Positions 44,596 through 52,465 of a stretch of 64,000 bases of DNA are shown in pieces (within the stretch, counting starts at the first letter, position 1; every line of letters starts with the position of its first letter). Made by a program: the position numbers and the translations under genes. Below the pieces are notes generated by a model. That model was not told where the DNA came from. It made no database searches and was given only the letters and a program-made list of their open reading frames with translations. Origin of the DNA: SW132 sp038150125 (GTDB lineage: Bacteria; Bacteroidota; Rhodothermia; Balneolales; Balneolaceae); contig NZ_JBBVMF010000024.1 in the NCBI RefSeq assembly GCF_038150125.1, positions 8,668-72,667 on the forward strand, given 5' to 3'.

Positions 44596-44657
44596 AGCCT
44601 CTTCTGAAAATCCTTCTCCCACAATTGGGCCAGGACTTTTGGAAGAGGCTTTTTTTT
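44596..44657 (+). terminator. Riboswitch expression-platform terminator
   Basis: AGCCTCTTC (44596-44604) pairs with GAAGAGGCT (44642-44650), followed by a run of T. The 37-base loop folds further (TCCT/AGGA and CCCA/TGGG). It lies 25 bases past the aptamer, as expected for SAM-dependent termination. Confidence 0.88.
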
Positions 44658-44660
44658 GTT

Positions 44661-44825
44661 AGACCTCTCCTCTACGGAGGAGACAGATCAAAACTCGTGC
44701 AGAGTTTGAGCAGAGGTGGGTTAACCGGGCGTTGATTGGGTTTGGAGTTACATTCAAGCTTCTCAACCTCACGAACCCACCCCTGTCACGCCGACGGCGT
44801 GACTGTGCCCTCCCGAGAGGGAAGT
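44661..44825. repeat. Dispersed palindromic repeat, copy A
   Basis: This begins CCTCTCCTCTACGGAGGAG, contains GACAGATCAAAACTCGTGCAG, GCAGAGGTGGGTT and later AACCCACCCCTG, which can pair with the first GGTGGGTT, and ends TCCCGAGAGGGA. It lies between the riboswitch terminator and the first gene, so the mRNA leader carries about 165 bases of it. Copies B, C and D follow in the same operon. Confidence 0.75.
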
Positions 44826-44906
44826 TTATAAGTTTAATTTTATCATTAACAGTAAAATCATTACGAACCTTTGAGAAGCACATTTAACGGCTGGTACGAC
44901 AAGAAG

Positions 44907-45353
44907 ATGCGGGCAACTCCTGAACTATCGGAGGAGACCGACACCATTGAATACTGGCTTGATAACATTAAAACAATTGCCATTGTGGGAATATCCAGAA
45001 ACAGACATAAAGACAGCCATTTTGTGGGCCGCTACCTGCAAAAGGCCGGTTATAATATTATTCCGGTGAATCCCGGCGCTGATGAGATCCTCGGTGAAAA
45101 GGCTTATCCGGATTTGAAATCAATCCCTGAACAGATTGATGCAGTAGATATTTTTATTAAGCCGGAATATGTCTCTGAAGTTGTAGATCAGGCGCTTGAA
45201 GTCAATCCAAAAGTCATTTGGCTGCAGCTTGGCGTCGGTGAACATCCTGAAGAAATAGAAAAAGTACAAAATAACGGAGTTTTAATGGTACAAAATCGCT
45301 GTATGAAGGTCGATCACCAGTTCCTAATTCGAGACAGGGATAAGACCAGGTGA
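44907..45353 (+). CDS. CoA-binding domain protein (YccU/COG1832 family)
   Basis: From ATG 44907 the protein has 148 residues and forms one CoA-binding Rossmann domain: TIAIVGISRNRHKDSHFVGRYLQKAGYNIIPVNPGADEILGEKAY, then VDIFIKPEYV and KVIWLQLGV, ending VQNRCMKVDH. The conserved Cys near the end is typical. The function is unknown, although members occur beside sulfur amino acid genes. It is the first full gene after the SAM-I leader. A TTG at 44871 is an unlikely start. Confidence 0.85.
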   Translation: MRATPELSEETDTIEYWLDNIKTIAIVGISRNRHKDSHFVGRYLQKAGYNIIPVNPGADEILGEKAYPDLKSIPEQIDAVDIFIKPEYVSEVVDQALEVNPKVIWLQLGVGEHPEEIEKVQNNGVLMVQNRCMKVDHQFLIRDRDKTR

Positions 45354-45390
45354 ATGGCCAATAAAACCCTTCTCGAGGGGAGGAGTTTTT

Positions 45391-45520
45391 AAACCTCTCC
45401 TCCGTGGAGGAGACAGATCAAAACTCGTTCAGAGTTTTGATCTGAGGTGGGTTTTCGGGACGTTGATTAGGCTTAGATATATATCCAGGCTTCTCAACTC
45501 CTCAAACACACTCCTCGCCA
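45391..45520. repeat. Dispersed palindromic repeat, copy B
   Basis: CCTCTCCTCCGTGGAGGAGACAGATCAAAACTCGT, then GATCTGAGGTGGGTTTTCGGGACGTTGATTAGG and CTTCTCAACTCCTCAAACACACTCCTCGCC. It matches copy A over most of its length but lacks the final CCCTCTC...GAGAGGG arm. It fills the gap between the CoA-binding gene and metY. Confidence 0.75.
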
Positions 45521-45567
45521 AAACAATTTTCTAAAGAACCAATACCAAAAAAACAAACAAAACTACC

Positions 45568-46896
45568 ATGAGCACAAACGGACAAGAAAAAAACTACAAA
45601 TATGAAACCCTGCAGCTCCACGCTGGCCAGGAACCAGATCCAACAACCGGGTCGCGAGCCGTACCTATTTATCAAACCACGTCGTATGAGTTTGATGATA
45701 CCGAGCACGCCGCTACACTTTTTGCTCTAAAAGAGTTTGGTAACATATATACCCGGATCATGAATCCAACCACGGATGTGTTTGAGAAACGCATTGCTGC
45801 ACTCGAAGGCGGAGCAGCGGCCGTTGGTACTGCGTCAGGTCAGTCCGCTCAGTTTCTTACGATTATCACCCTCGCACAAAGCGGTGATAATATTGTTTCA
45901 ACCCAAAATCTGTATGGCGGAACATATAACCAATTTAAGGTGACTTTTCCACGATTAGGCATCAATGTAAAATTCACAGAAGATGATTCTCCTGAGAGTT
46001 TCGAAGCATTAATCGATGATGATACAAAAGCAATCTATGTGGAAAGTATTGGTAATCCTAAAGGTAACGTACCTGACTTTGATGGCATCTCGGCCGTAGC
46101 TAAGAAGCATGGAGTCGCACTGGTCGTAGATAATACATTTGGTGCCGCAGGATCTATTGCCCGGCCGATCGATCACGGTGCTAACGTTGTGGTACAATCA
46201 GCTACCAAATGGATCGGTGGTCACGGGACTAGTATTGGCGGAGTGATTGTAGATGCCGGTAATTTTGACTGGGGCAACGGCCGATACCCACTCTTTACAG
46301 ACCCCTCCCCCGCCTATCACGGTCTGAACTTCTGGGAAGTCTTCGGGGAAGATGGACCGTTTGGAAACATTGCCTTTGCAATCCGTGCACGCGTAGAAGG
46401 TTTGCGTGATGTGGGACCTGCACAATCACCATTCAACAGTTTTCTGCTGCTTCAGGGACTTGAAACCCTGTCACTGCGTGCAGAGCGTCATGCTGAAAAT
46501 GCACTCAAACTTGCAAAATGGCTCGATGACAGCGAACACACGTCATGGGTAAACTACACCGGATTGCCTAATCATCCGCATCACGAAAACGGGAAAAAAT
46601 ACCTGCGTGAAGGCCGATTTGGCGCTGTGCTAACCTTTGGCGTGAAAGGTGGTTATGATGCAGCCCTGCAGTTTATCGAAAATGTAGAGCTTGCGAGTCA
46701 TCTTGCCAACGTTGGCGATGCAAAAACCCTGGTCATTCATCCCGCATCCACCACCCATCAGCAGCTCACTGAAAAAGAGCAGGCATCCGGTGGTGTAAAG
46801 CAGGATTTGATACGAGTATCAGTTGGTATCGAGCATATCGATGATATCATTGCCGATTTCGAAGGGGCATTTAAGAAGATTAAGGTAAAATCTTAG
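45568..46896 (+). CDS. metY: O-acetylhomoserine sulfhydrylase (MetY)
   Basis: MetY is a PLP enzyme that joins O-acetylhomoserine with sulfide (or methanethiol) to give homocysteine (or methionine). The 442-residue protein is the long Cys/Met-metabolism type: TRIMNPTTDVFEKRIAALEGG, YGGTYNQF, VVDNTFGAAGSIARP and the PLP lysine in SATKWIGGHGTSIGG (about residue 214), ending STTHQQLTEKEQ. It pairs with metX downstream, which makes the acetylated substrate. Confidence 0.95.
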   Translation: MSTNGQEKNYKYETLQLHAGQEPDPTTGSRAVPIYQTTSYEFDDTEHAATLFALKEFGNIYTRIMNPTTDVFEKRIAALEGGAAAVGTASGQSAQFLTIITLAQSGDNIVSTQNLYGGTYNQFKVTFPRLGINVKFTEDDSPESFEALIDDDTKAIYVESIGNPKGNVPDFDGISAVAKKHGVALVVDNTFGAAGSIARPIDHGANVVVQSATKWIGGHGTSIGGVIVDAGNFDWGNGRYPLFTDPSPAYHGLNFWEVFGEDGPFGNIAFAIRARVEGLRDVGPAQSPFNSFLLLQGLETLSLRAERHAENALKLAKWLDDSEHTSWVNYTGLPNHPHHENGKKYLREGRFGAVLTFGVKGGYDAALQFIENVELASHLANVGDAKTLVIHPASTTHQQLTEKEQASGGVKQDLIRVSVGIEHIDDIIADFEGAFKKIKVKS

Positions 46897-47013
46897 AGCG
46901 GGGACAATGGCGTTGATGGGGTTTGGAGTCACATTCAAACTTCTCAACTCTATTTACACACCCCTGGAGAATCGCTAAACGCGATTATCCGGTCCCCTCT
47001 CAAGGGGGGATTT
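46897..47013. repeat. Dispersed palindromic repeat, copy C (partial)
   Basis: This starts inside the element (GGCGTTGATGGGGTTTGGAGTCACATTC), then CTTCTCAACTC, ACACACCCCTGG and the terminal arm TCCCCTCTCAAGGGGGGA. The left third is missing. It lies directly after metY and directly before copy D. Confidence 0.7.
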
Positions 47014-47190
47014 AGATATCTCTCCTCCCACGGAGGTGACAGAACAGCTCGTGCAGAGTTTGATCAGAGGTGGGTTTTACAGCTTTGATGTGGTTTGGAG
47101 TAACATCCAAACTCCTCAACTCTATAAACACACCCCTCGGCCATCTGAATCTTGCTCTGCATGTTCAGTTGGACTTTTCCCCTCTCAAGA
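47014..47190. repeat. Dispersed palindromic repeat, copy D
   Basis: A full-length copy, beginning TCTCTCCTCCCACGGAGGTGACAGAAC, with AGCTCGTGCAGAGTTTGATCAGAGG and GTGGTTTGGAGTAACATCC, then AACACACCCCTCGGCC and ending TCCCCTCTCAAGAGGGGAT. The 118 bases after it, up to sfnG, hold two further hairpins: CCCG/CGGG with CTCGA/TCGAG near 47213-47237, and GCCGACA/TGTCGGC at 47252-47284. Confidence 0.75.
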
Positions 47191-47308
47191 GGGGATTCTT
47201 TTAATAAAAAAACCCGACCTCGAAAATCGAGACCGGGTCATCATCCATAACGCCGACAGTGACTTTTAGCTGGGACATGTCGGCATCAAGATTAAATCTA
47301 ATATACAA

Positions 47309-48394
47309 ATGAGTAACGTAAAATTCGCATACTGGGTACCGAATGTCAGCGGAGGTCTTGTGGTGTCTAAACTGCCACAAAAGACAAGCTGGGATTTTGA
47401 AGCAAACAAGAAATACGCTCAAATTGCAGAGCGGGTTGGTTTTGAGTACGCCTTGCTGCAAACACGGTTTATCGCCAGTTATGGCGCTGATAACCAGCTT
47501 GAAGCAGCTGCCCTCGGATCCGCGCTTGCAGCCGTAACAGATAAGATTAACCTGATATCGGCTGTACATCCGGGGCTCTGGCATCCGGCTGTTTACGCAA
47601 AAATTCTGTCTACCATTGATAATATAAGCAACGGACGTGTAGCCGTTAATGTAGTGAGCGGCTGGTTTAAGGGTGAATTCACCTCATTCGGAGAACCGTG
47701 GCTGGAGCATGATGAACGGTACAGACGATCCGAAGAGTTTATTGAAGTTCTGAGAGAACTTTGGACGAAAGAGAATGCAAACTATCGTGGTGATTTCTAT
47801 CAAATCAGCGATGCTCCTCACAAACCCAAACCCAGGAAAGACGGTATTCCGATCTTCCAGGGCGGAAATTCAAAAGCAGCACGAAAAATGGCGTCACGGG
47901 TGTCCGACTGGTACTTTATGAATGGAAACACCAACAGTGGCATCAAAGAGCAAATCGATGACGTTAAACAGCTCGCCGAAAAGGAAGGCCGGGACGTGAA
48001 GTTTGCCCTGAACGGGTTTGTGATTGTCCGCGATACAGAGGAAGAAGCAATCGACCAGCTTGAACAAATCATTGGTCATGCAAATGAAGATGCGGTCAAC
48101 GATTTCCGTGATGCCGTACAGCAAGCCGGTGCCTCATCAAAAGAAGGTGAAGGCATGTGGGCCGATTCATCCTTTGAAGACCTTGTTCAGTATAACGATG
48201 GTTTCAAGACGGGTCTCATTGGCACACCTGAGCAGGTTGCCGACCGCGTAATCGAACTCAAGCAACTTGGCGTTGATCTAATCCTAACCGGATTCTTTCA
48301 CTATGATGAAGAACTCGAACGATTCGGCAAGGAAGTCATTCCGCTGGTTCGTGAAAAAGAAGAACAGCTGAAAGAAAAAGGAGTAGCAGCATGA
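47309..48394 (+). CDS. sfnG: FMNH2-dependent dimethyl sulfone monooxygenase (SfnG)
   Basis: SfnG oxidises dimethyl sulfone to methanesulfinate with reduced flavin, releasing sulfur for assimilation when sulfate is short. The 361-residue LLM-family protein starts KFAYWVPNVSGGLVVSKLPQKTSWDFE, closely the SfnG pattern, with RVAVNVVSGWFKGEFTSFGEPWLEHDERYRRSEEFIEVLRELW and IPIFQGGNSKAAR. Related alkanesulfonate monooxygenases (SsuD/MsuD) lack this start. It overlaps the reductase gene by four bases. Confidence 0.9.
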   Translation: MSNVKFAYWVPNVSGGLVVSKLPQKTSWDFEANKKYAQIAERVGFEYALLQTRFIASYGADNQLEAAALGSALAAVTDKINLISAVHPGLWHPAVYAKILSTIDNISNGRVAVNVVSGWFKGEFTSFGEPWLEHDERYRRSEEFIEVLRELWTKENANYRGDFYQISDAPHKPKPRKDGIPIFQGGNSKAARKMASRVSDWYFMNGNTNSGIKEQIDDVKQLAEKEGRDVKFALNGFVIVRDTEEEAIDQLEQIIGHANEDAVNDFRDAVQQAGASSKEGEGMWADSSFEDLVQYNDGFKTGLIGTPEQVADRVIELKQLGVDLILTGFFHYDEELERFGKEVIPLVREKEEQLKEKGVAA

Positions 48395-48981
48395 CCATAC
48401 TTGGAATTTCAGGAAGTTTGAGCATGCAATCGAAAACTGAATTGGTCATTCAAAAAGCGCTTGAGTTTGCATCAGGCCAGGATGAATCAATTCACACGGA
48501 CCTCATCACGCTGTCAAATAGTGATCTTGTGTTTTGTGATGGCCGTAATCCTGACAGTTACACCGGTGACACACGAACAGCTCTCGATAAAATCGCTGAT
48601 GCAGATGCCCTTATCGTAGGTTCCCCTATCTACCGGGGAACCTATTCAGGTGCGTTTAAAAACCTCTTCGATCTGATTCCAAACGATGCTCTCAAAGGAA
48701 AAGTTGTAGGTATCATAGCAACCGGTGGTTCAGATCATCACTACTTGTCCATTGAGCATCAGTTCAAGCCGCTGTTTGGGTACTTTAATGCCTACACCGT
48801 TCCCGGTGGGGTTTACGCATCCAACCGCCACTTTACAGAGGGAACGCTTACGGATGAGGGCGTCATCATAAGGTTGAAAAACCTGGCTGAAGAGACCGTT
48901 CGATTGTCTGTTCGCTTAAATCAAACGTACAAAGGCCCTGATCAGCCGGTCATCAAACGTGAAGCACTAATTGAATCATAA
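48391..48981 (+). CDS. NADPH-dependent FMN reductase (SsuE/MsuE-like)
   Basis: This flavodoxin-fold reductase is expected to supply FMNH2 to SfnG. The 196-residue protein has the phosphate-binding start ILGISGSLSMQSKTE, the mid-strand ALIVGSPIYRGTYSGAFKNLFDLIP and GKVVGIIATGGSDHHYLSIEHQ, all typical of MsuE/SsuE. The ATGA overlap with sfnG couples their translation. MsuE and SsuE cannot be told apart here. Confidence 0.9.
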   Translation: MTILGISGSLSMQSKTELVIQKALEFASGQDESIHTDLITLSNSDLVFCDGRNPDSYTGDTRTALDKIADADALIVGSPIYRGTYSGAFKNLFDLIPNDALKGKVVGIIATGGSDHHYLSIEHQFKPLFGYFNAYTVPGGVYASNRHFTEGTLTDEGVIIRLKNLAEETVRLSVRLNQTYKGPDQPVIKREALIES

Positions 48982-48995
48982 ATAACTGAAAAGCC

Positions 48996-50042
48996 ATGAA
49001 TGAGGGAATTATAAAGACTCATCTCAAAAAAGATTTTATCACTGAATCTGGTCACCGTTTCGAACATCCGGAGGTTGCCTATAAAACATGGGGAACTCTC
49101 AACGAGAGCCGGGATAATGTGATTTTGATCTGTCATGCGCTTACAGGCCATGCAGCGGCTGATGAGTGGTTTCCCGGTTTGATTGGAGAGAACAAACTTT
49201 ATGATCCTGCAAAAAACTTCATCATCTGTATCAATGTTCCGGGGAGCTGTTACGGCTCATTAGGCCCGTGGACTAACGATCCCAAAACCGGCGAGTCCTA
49301 CAGATCGTCATTTCCTGACATCACAATCAGAGATATGGTTCGCTTTCAGCAGTTGCTGCTCGATCAGCTCGATATCCGGGGAATTGAACTTGTGATCGGC
49401 GGATCGATGGGTGGCATGCAGGCACTTGAGTTTACCGTCATGGATCGCCGCATTCAATCAGCCTGCCTCATTGCGATGGGAGCGGCGCATCGTCCATGGG
49501 CAATTGGTATCAGCGAGGCACAGCGGGCCGCCATCAAGGCAGACCCGAAATGGAACGGCGGAAATTACGATTTTGATGACGGTCCGGACCAAGGCATTGC
49601 GGCCGCAAGGATGATGGCAATGATTACCTATCGCACGCCCGACAACTACGATACCAAATTTGGGCGCAGAAAACAGAAAGGCTCAGATCAATACCAGGTT
49701 CAATCTTATCTGCAGTATCAGGGTGAAAAGCTGGCAAAACGGTTTGATGCAAACTCATACGTAATCTTATCAAAGGCGATGGACTCGCATGATATCTCAC
49801 GATGCAGACCCTCGAAAGAAGTTCTGCTAAACAGAGTTGAAATTCCCGTTCAGGTCATAGGCGTAGATTCCGACCACCTCTACCCTGTCTCCGAGCAAAA
49901 AGAACTGGCAAAGTTACTTCCCAACAGCCGCCTGCACCTGATCGAATCCCCTTATGGACACGATGCCTTTCTAATTGAATTTGAACAGCTTCACAATATT
50001 ATAAAACCTTTTAAAGATATTCAGTCGATACTGACATACTAA
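48996..50042 (+). CDS. metX: Homoserine O-acetyltransferase (MetX)
   Basis: MetX activates homoserine with acetyl-CoA for direct sulfhydrylation by MetY. It is an alpha/beta-hydrolase of 348 residues with CHALTGHAAADEW, the nucleophile Ser in GGSMGGMQALEF (about residue 134), Asp in VIGVDSDHLYPVSEQ and His in SPYGHDAFLIEF. CINVPGSCYGSLGPW is also diagnostic. Some homologues use succinyl-CoA, but pairing with MetY suggests acetyl. It is 14 bases past the reductase. Confidence 0.94.
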   Translation: MNEGIIKTHLKKDFITESGHRFEHPEVAYKTWGTLNESRDNVILICHALTGHAAADEWFPGLIGENKLYDPAKNFIICINVPGSCYGSLGPWTNDPKTGESYRSSFPDITIRDMVRFQQLLLDQLDIRGIELVIGGSMGGMQALEFTVMDRRIQSACLIAMGAAHRPWAIGISEAQRAAIKADPKWNGGNYDFDDGPDQGIAAARMMAMITYRTPDNYDTKFGRRKQKGSDQYQVQSYLQYQGEKLAKRFDANSYVILSKAMDSHDISRCRPSKEVLLNRVEIPVQVIGVDSDHLYPVSEQKELAKLLPNSRLHLIESPYGHDAFLIEFEQLHNIIKPFKDIQSILTY

Positions 50043-50043
50043 T

Positions 50044-51138
50044 ATGAGCAACATTTCAGCATTAAGCAGACATCTACCTGTCCCCGGAACTAAATCGAAC
50101 AAAACGGATATATTCATCGCGGGGATTGGCGCCGTAGGCGGAACCTTGATTCGTCAAATCAGTAATCTTTCTGATGCCGATTCCTTTAACATTATCGGGG
50201 CGTGCAATTCTACCCGGACTCTATGGATAGATGATGAAGAATTTAAGATAAACAAGAAAGCTCTTGCAAATAGTGAAGCAAAAAACTGGGACCGCATCAT
50301 AAAAAAGCTTGAGCCTGCCGATGGAAGGGAGCTTGTATTTGTTGATGCCACAGGCGACCATGAAGTTGCAGGCTTCTACCTGAAACTCTTCGAAAAAGGG
50401 ATACATGTGGTAACGCCCAGCAAAATTGCGAACACACGAAAGCAAGTGTATTTTGATCTCCTTCAAAAAACTGCGGACGAGCACGACGTCAAATTTCTAT
50501 ATGAGACAAATGTTGGTGCCGGTCTGCCCGTGCTTCGTACCGTGAGAGACCTTGTGAAAAGCGGTGATGAAATCACAGAAGTGAGCGGAGTTCTCTCTGG
50601 AACGATGACATACATTTTTTCGCAGCTTGATGCAGGCCTTCCCTTTAGCGAAGCAGTACTGAAAGCACGCCAGCTTGGATATGCCGAACCTGATCCCCGG
50701 GATGATCTGTCCGGAGAAGATGTAGCACGGAAAATGATGATTCTCTCGAGAGTGAGCGGATATACGGTTGAACGGGGAGATCTTAATGTAGAACCCATCA
50801 CGCCAAAAGAACTGGCAAATGTTGATTCGGCAACATTTCTCGAGCGTCTGCCAGAATTTGATTCTGAATGGAAAGTTAAACTTGAGGAACTGAAAAAAGC
50901 AGGCAAGACGCTCCGCTATCTGGGAAAGATGAAAAAAGACGACATAACAGTAGGTCTTCAGGAGCTTGATATTGATTCACCGGTGGCCCGCCTGCAGGGA
51001 ACCAATAATATTATTCAGATTCACACCCGGCGTTACAGCCATCAACCTCTCATCATCCAGGGGCCCGGTGCAGGGAAAGAGGTTACTTCAGCAGGAGTTC
51101 TGGCTGATATTCGGCAGATTATGAGGAATGGGCGGTGA
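50044..51138 (+). CDS. hom: Homoserine dehydrogenase, without ACT domain
   Basis: This enzyme makes homoserine from aspartate semialdehyde, feeding MetX. The 364-residue protein has a nucleotide site FIAGIGAVGGTLIRQI (about 22-37), KGIHVVTPSKIAN, the catalytic Lys region and VSGVLSGTMTYIFSQLDAGLPFSEAVLKARQLGYAEPDPRDDLSGEDVARKMMIL, the standard homoserine dehydrogenase block. It stops shortly after, so the regulatory ACT domain is missing, as in the C-terminal half of AK-HDH fusions. It starts one base after metX ends and closes the operon. Confidence 0.93.
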   Translation: MSNISALSRHLPVPGTKSNKTDIFIAGIGAVGGTLIRQISNLSDADSFNIIGACNSTRTLWIDDEEFKINKKALANSEAKNWDRIIKKLEPADGRELVFVDATGDHEVAGFYLKLFEKGIHVVTPSKIANTRKQVYFDLLQKTADEHDVKFLYETNVGAGLPVLRTVRDLVKSGDEITEVSGVLSGTMTYIFSQLDAGLPFSEAVLKARQLGYAEPDPRDDLSGEDVARKMMILSRVSGYTVERGDLNVEPITPKELANVDSATFLERLPEFDSEWKVKLEELKKAGKTLRYLGKMKKDDITVGLQELDIDSPVARLQGTNNIIQIHTRRYSHQPLIIQGPGAGKEVTSAGVLADIRQIMRNGR

Positions 51139-51570
51139 TTTTAATATAGGGCTGAGAACTATATTACCATGTATTATGGAAATGGATTTGAGCCTATAAA
51201 GTTCTCAGATTGAGGAGCATAACTTGACGTTGCCAGTGAGATTTTTAGACATGGACTATCTATCTCTAATATTTTAATTTGAGCTTTAAAGTCACTTCTG
51301 CTTATCCCCTATTGCCCCTTCAGAGAGGCTTTGAGAAAATAATGTATCAACAATAAATTAAATTACGTGATATAGCCACGAATTCCCGAGGTCACTAAGA
51401 ATCACAAAGGATTAATGGTTGAAATTATTAAATTTAGTATATCTTCGTGAACTTGTGCCTTTGTGGCTAAAATGACAAACCTGAGGATTTAATTGACAGT
51501 TCTTTCATACCCTCCAGAAGGGGGACACTCATAAAACGTGTAAGCATGAAACCAATTTCAAGATAACATC
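51139..51570. other. 432-base gap with a dispersed repeat
   Basis: No gene is seen. At about 51371-51476 lies an imperfect inverted repeat: TAGCCACGAATTCCCGAGG on the left and TCGTGAACTTGTGCCTTTGTGGCTA on the right, with CACTAAGAATCACAAAGGATTAA between. Near 51508 a short CCCTCCAGAAGGGGGA resembles the terminal arm of the repeat family in the met operon. No terminator for hom was identified. Confidence 0.5.
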
Positions 51571-52080
51571 TTATTTCCTGGGCTTTTTATACACCGGTAC
51601 ATTCGAGCACGCTTCACCGTACATCAGTTTTTGAACATGCGGGAGTAATTTCTTTGTTGCATACATATAAACATCAGGAGGTACATCCATCTTGCTGCAC
51701 CCTTTCAGAAGTACAAAACGGCCGTCATATTTTCGCCAGTCAACAAGATCCAGCTTCTCCTTGAACAACTGACGTATTGCTTCTTCTTTTGTACCGAAGT
51801 AGACGTTTCGAGCAAATTCTTCTGCATGCTGAACAACCAACATATACGCCCACTTTGGAATGATAGCGTCTGTTGAACAGTGGACGGTAAGATAGGTTCC
51901 GTCGAACTGTGACCAGTCTAAGTTATTCAGTTTCTCTCTGAACTCTTTCTCCTTGAGAATCATCTCATGGAACAGAAAATCTTTCAGATCCAGCTCTTTG
52001 ATGATGATTCCTTCAGCGAACTTCTCCAGATCGACTGTCTCGAGCTTCGACTGTTTTACTTTATTTACAATCTCTCCCAT
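51571..52080 (-). CDS. DUF2480 family protein
   Basis: The 169-residue protein is a DUF2480 member: FAEGIIIKELDLKDFLFHEMILKEKEFREKL, DWSQFDGTYLTVHCSTDAIIPKWAYMLV, VDWRKYDGRFVLLKGCSKMDVPPDVYMYATKKLLPHVQKLMYGEACSNVPVYKKPR. The family is conserved in Bacteroidota at the end of suf operons. Three conserved Cys residues are suggestive of metal or cluster contact, but no role is established to my knowledge. Confidence 0.9.
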   Translation of the reverse strand: MGEIVNKVKQSKLETVDLEKFAEGIIIKELDLKDFLFHEMILKEKEFREKLNNLDWSQFDGTYLTVHCSTDAIIPKWAYMLVVQHAEEFARNVYFGTKEEAIRQLFKEKLDLVDWRKYDGRFVLLKGCSKMDVPPDVYMYATKKLLPHVQKLMYGEACSNVPVYKKPRK

Positions 52081-52120
52081 GGTGCTGCCTGTAAGCCGTT
52101 TATATTCTTAATTGTACCGA

Positions 52121-52456
52121 TCAGAGCGAAAATGATTCGCCGCAGGAGCAGGTACGAACTGCATTCGGATTGTAGAAATGAAAGCCCTGCCCTTCGAGTC
52201 CGTCCGTGTAATCGAGTTCCGTACCAGCGAGGTATAGAAAACTCTTCATGTCAACGATAAGCTTGATACCGTCCTGTTCAAAAACCTTATCCCCGTCTTT
52301 CATACCGGTGTCGGTATCGAAATCGAGATCATAGGTCAGGCCGGAGCAACCGCCACTCACAACACTCACCCGCAGCGGAGTTCCTTCCGGGTGACTATTA
52401 TTCTGGCGGATCTCTTCAATTCGCTTGGCCGCTCGGTCTGTTATTGAAATAGACAT
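52121..52456 (-). CDS. sufA: A-type Fe-S carrier (SufA/ErpA/IscA)
   Basis: This carries Fe-S clusters or iron to client proteins. The 111-residue protein has the three family Cys: one in VSGGCSGLTYDLDF (about residue 36) and two in TCSCGESFSL at the C-terminus. It sits in the suf cluster 9 bases downstream of the Nfu-like gene. SufA, ErpA and IscA cannot be separated by sequence alone; the name follows context. Confidence 0.9.
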   Translation of the reverse strand: MSISITDRAAKRIEEIRQNNSHPEGTPLRVSVVSGGCSGLTYDLDFDTDTGMKDGDKVFEQDGIKLIVDMKSFLYLAGTELDYTDGLEGQGFHFYNPNAVRTCSCGESFSL

Positions 52457-52465
52457 AGTCGTTTT

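Noticed and set aside
47213..47237. Hairpin CCCGACCTCGA...TCGAGACCGGG as a terminator of metY
   Set aside because: Its T run is on the minus strand, so on the transcribed strand it has an A run only; it would stop antisense transcription, not the operon.
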